34,969 nt of DNA, taken from positions 1 through 34,969 of the IMG/VR virus record IMGVR_UViG_3300031834_000018, one strand, 5' to 3'. Position 1 is the first letter of the stretch; every line of letters starts with the position of its first letter. Under the pieces are notes generated by a model. That model was not told the DNA's origin, did not search any database, and was given only the letters and a program-made list of their open reading frames with translations. This document shows positions 34,930-34,969 of this stretch, piece after piece. This DNA comes from a virus. Made by a program: the position numbers and the translations under genes.

Positions 34930-34969
34930 ACTTCGGAATGTCTAGTGAGAAGAATAATCGAAGTACCAG

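Noticed and set aside
1-34969. CRISPR array, tRNA genes or attachment sites
   Set aside because: I noticed no short regularly spaced repeats, cloverleaf-like sequences or integrase-linked repeats. The minus strand is almost completely filled by protein genes.

Overview
The window is part of a tailed bacteriophage genome (Caudoviricetes, siphovirus-type virion morphogenesis module). Every credible gene lies on the minus strand, so the module is read from right (34.9 kb) to left (1). Genes are packed end to end with short gaps or ATGA/TAATG/TTGA overlaps, and many have AGGAG-type ribosome binding sites, so the host is bacterial. Nothing in the window identifies the host. No integrase, replication, lysis or tail-fibre gene is present, and no gene-free stretch exceeds about 160 bases.

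In order of transcription: (i) packaging and portal (34.9-31.0 kb): large terminase interrupted by an intein inside its Walker A loop, a 102-residue unknown protein, and an HK97-type portal; (ii) an accessory block inside the head module (31.0-23.7 kb): a 340-residue protein with a nucleotidyltransferase-like signature and an internal His-rich repeat, a protein resembling a tail-tube subunit, an uncatalogued 49-residue ORF, a SAM methyltransferase, a GT2+GT9 fusion glycosyltransferase, a GT4-like glycosyltransferase, and an 852-residue ATP-dependent DNA ligase joined to a LigD-type phosphoesterase domain and a second, degenerate copy of it; (iii) capsid (23.6-20.4 kb): possible decoration protein, HK97-type prohead protease carrying its own scaffold tail, major capsid protein; (iv) neck and tail (20.4 kb to 1): adaptor, stopper candidate, neck protein, tail-terminator candidate, Com-like zinc ribbon, major tail protein with two inserted beta repeats, a 65-residue disordered protein, two chaperone-position proteins, and a tape measure gene that runs off the left edge.

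The tape measure has at least 5,117 codons and no stop, implying a tail of at least about 0.77 micrometre by the usual 0.15 nm per residue rule. Its recognisable tape-measure core begins only near residue 2,950, so about 2,900 residues precede it. Its distal end carries an almost identical 172/187-bp direct repeat, and the window begins exactly at a boundary of that repeat.

The capsid, major tail and 65-residue genes are visibly richer in G+C than the rest, and strong hairpins follow several of them. This suggests that expression of the abundant virion proteins is set locally within an otherwise continuous transcript. The main points for follow-up are the ultra-long tape measure, the Walker A intein with a possible one-base lesion at the terminase start, and the ligase/phosphoesterase/nucleotidyltransferase plus glycosylation block embedded between portal and capsid genes.
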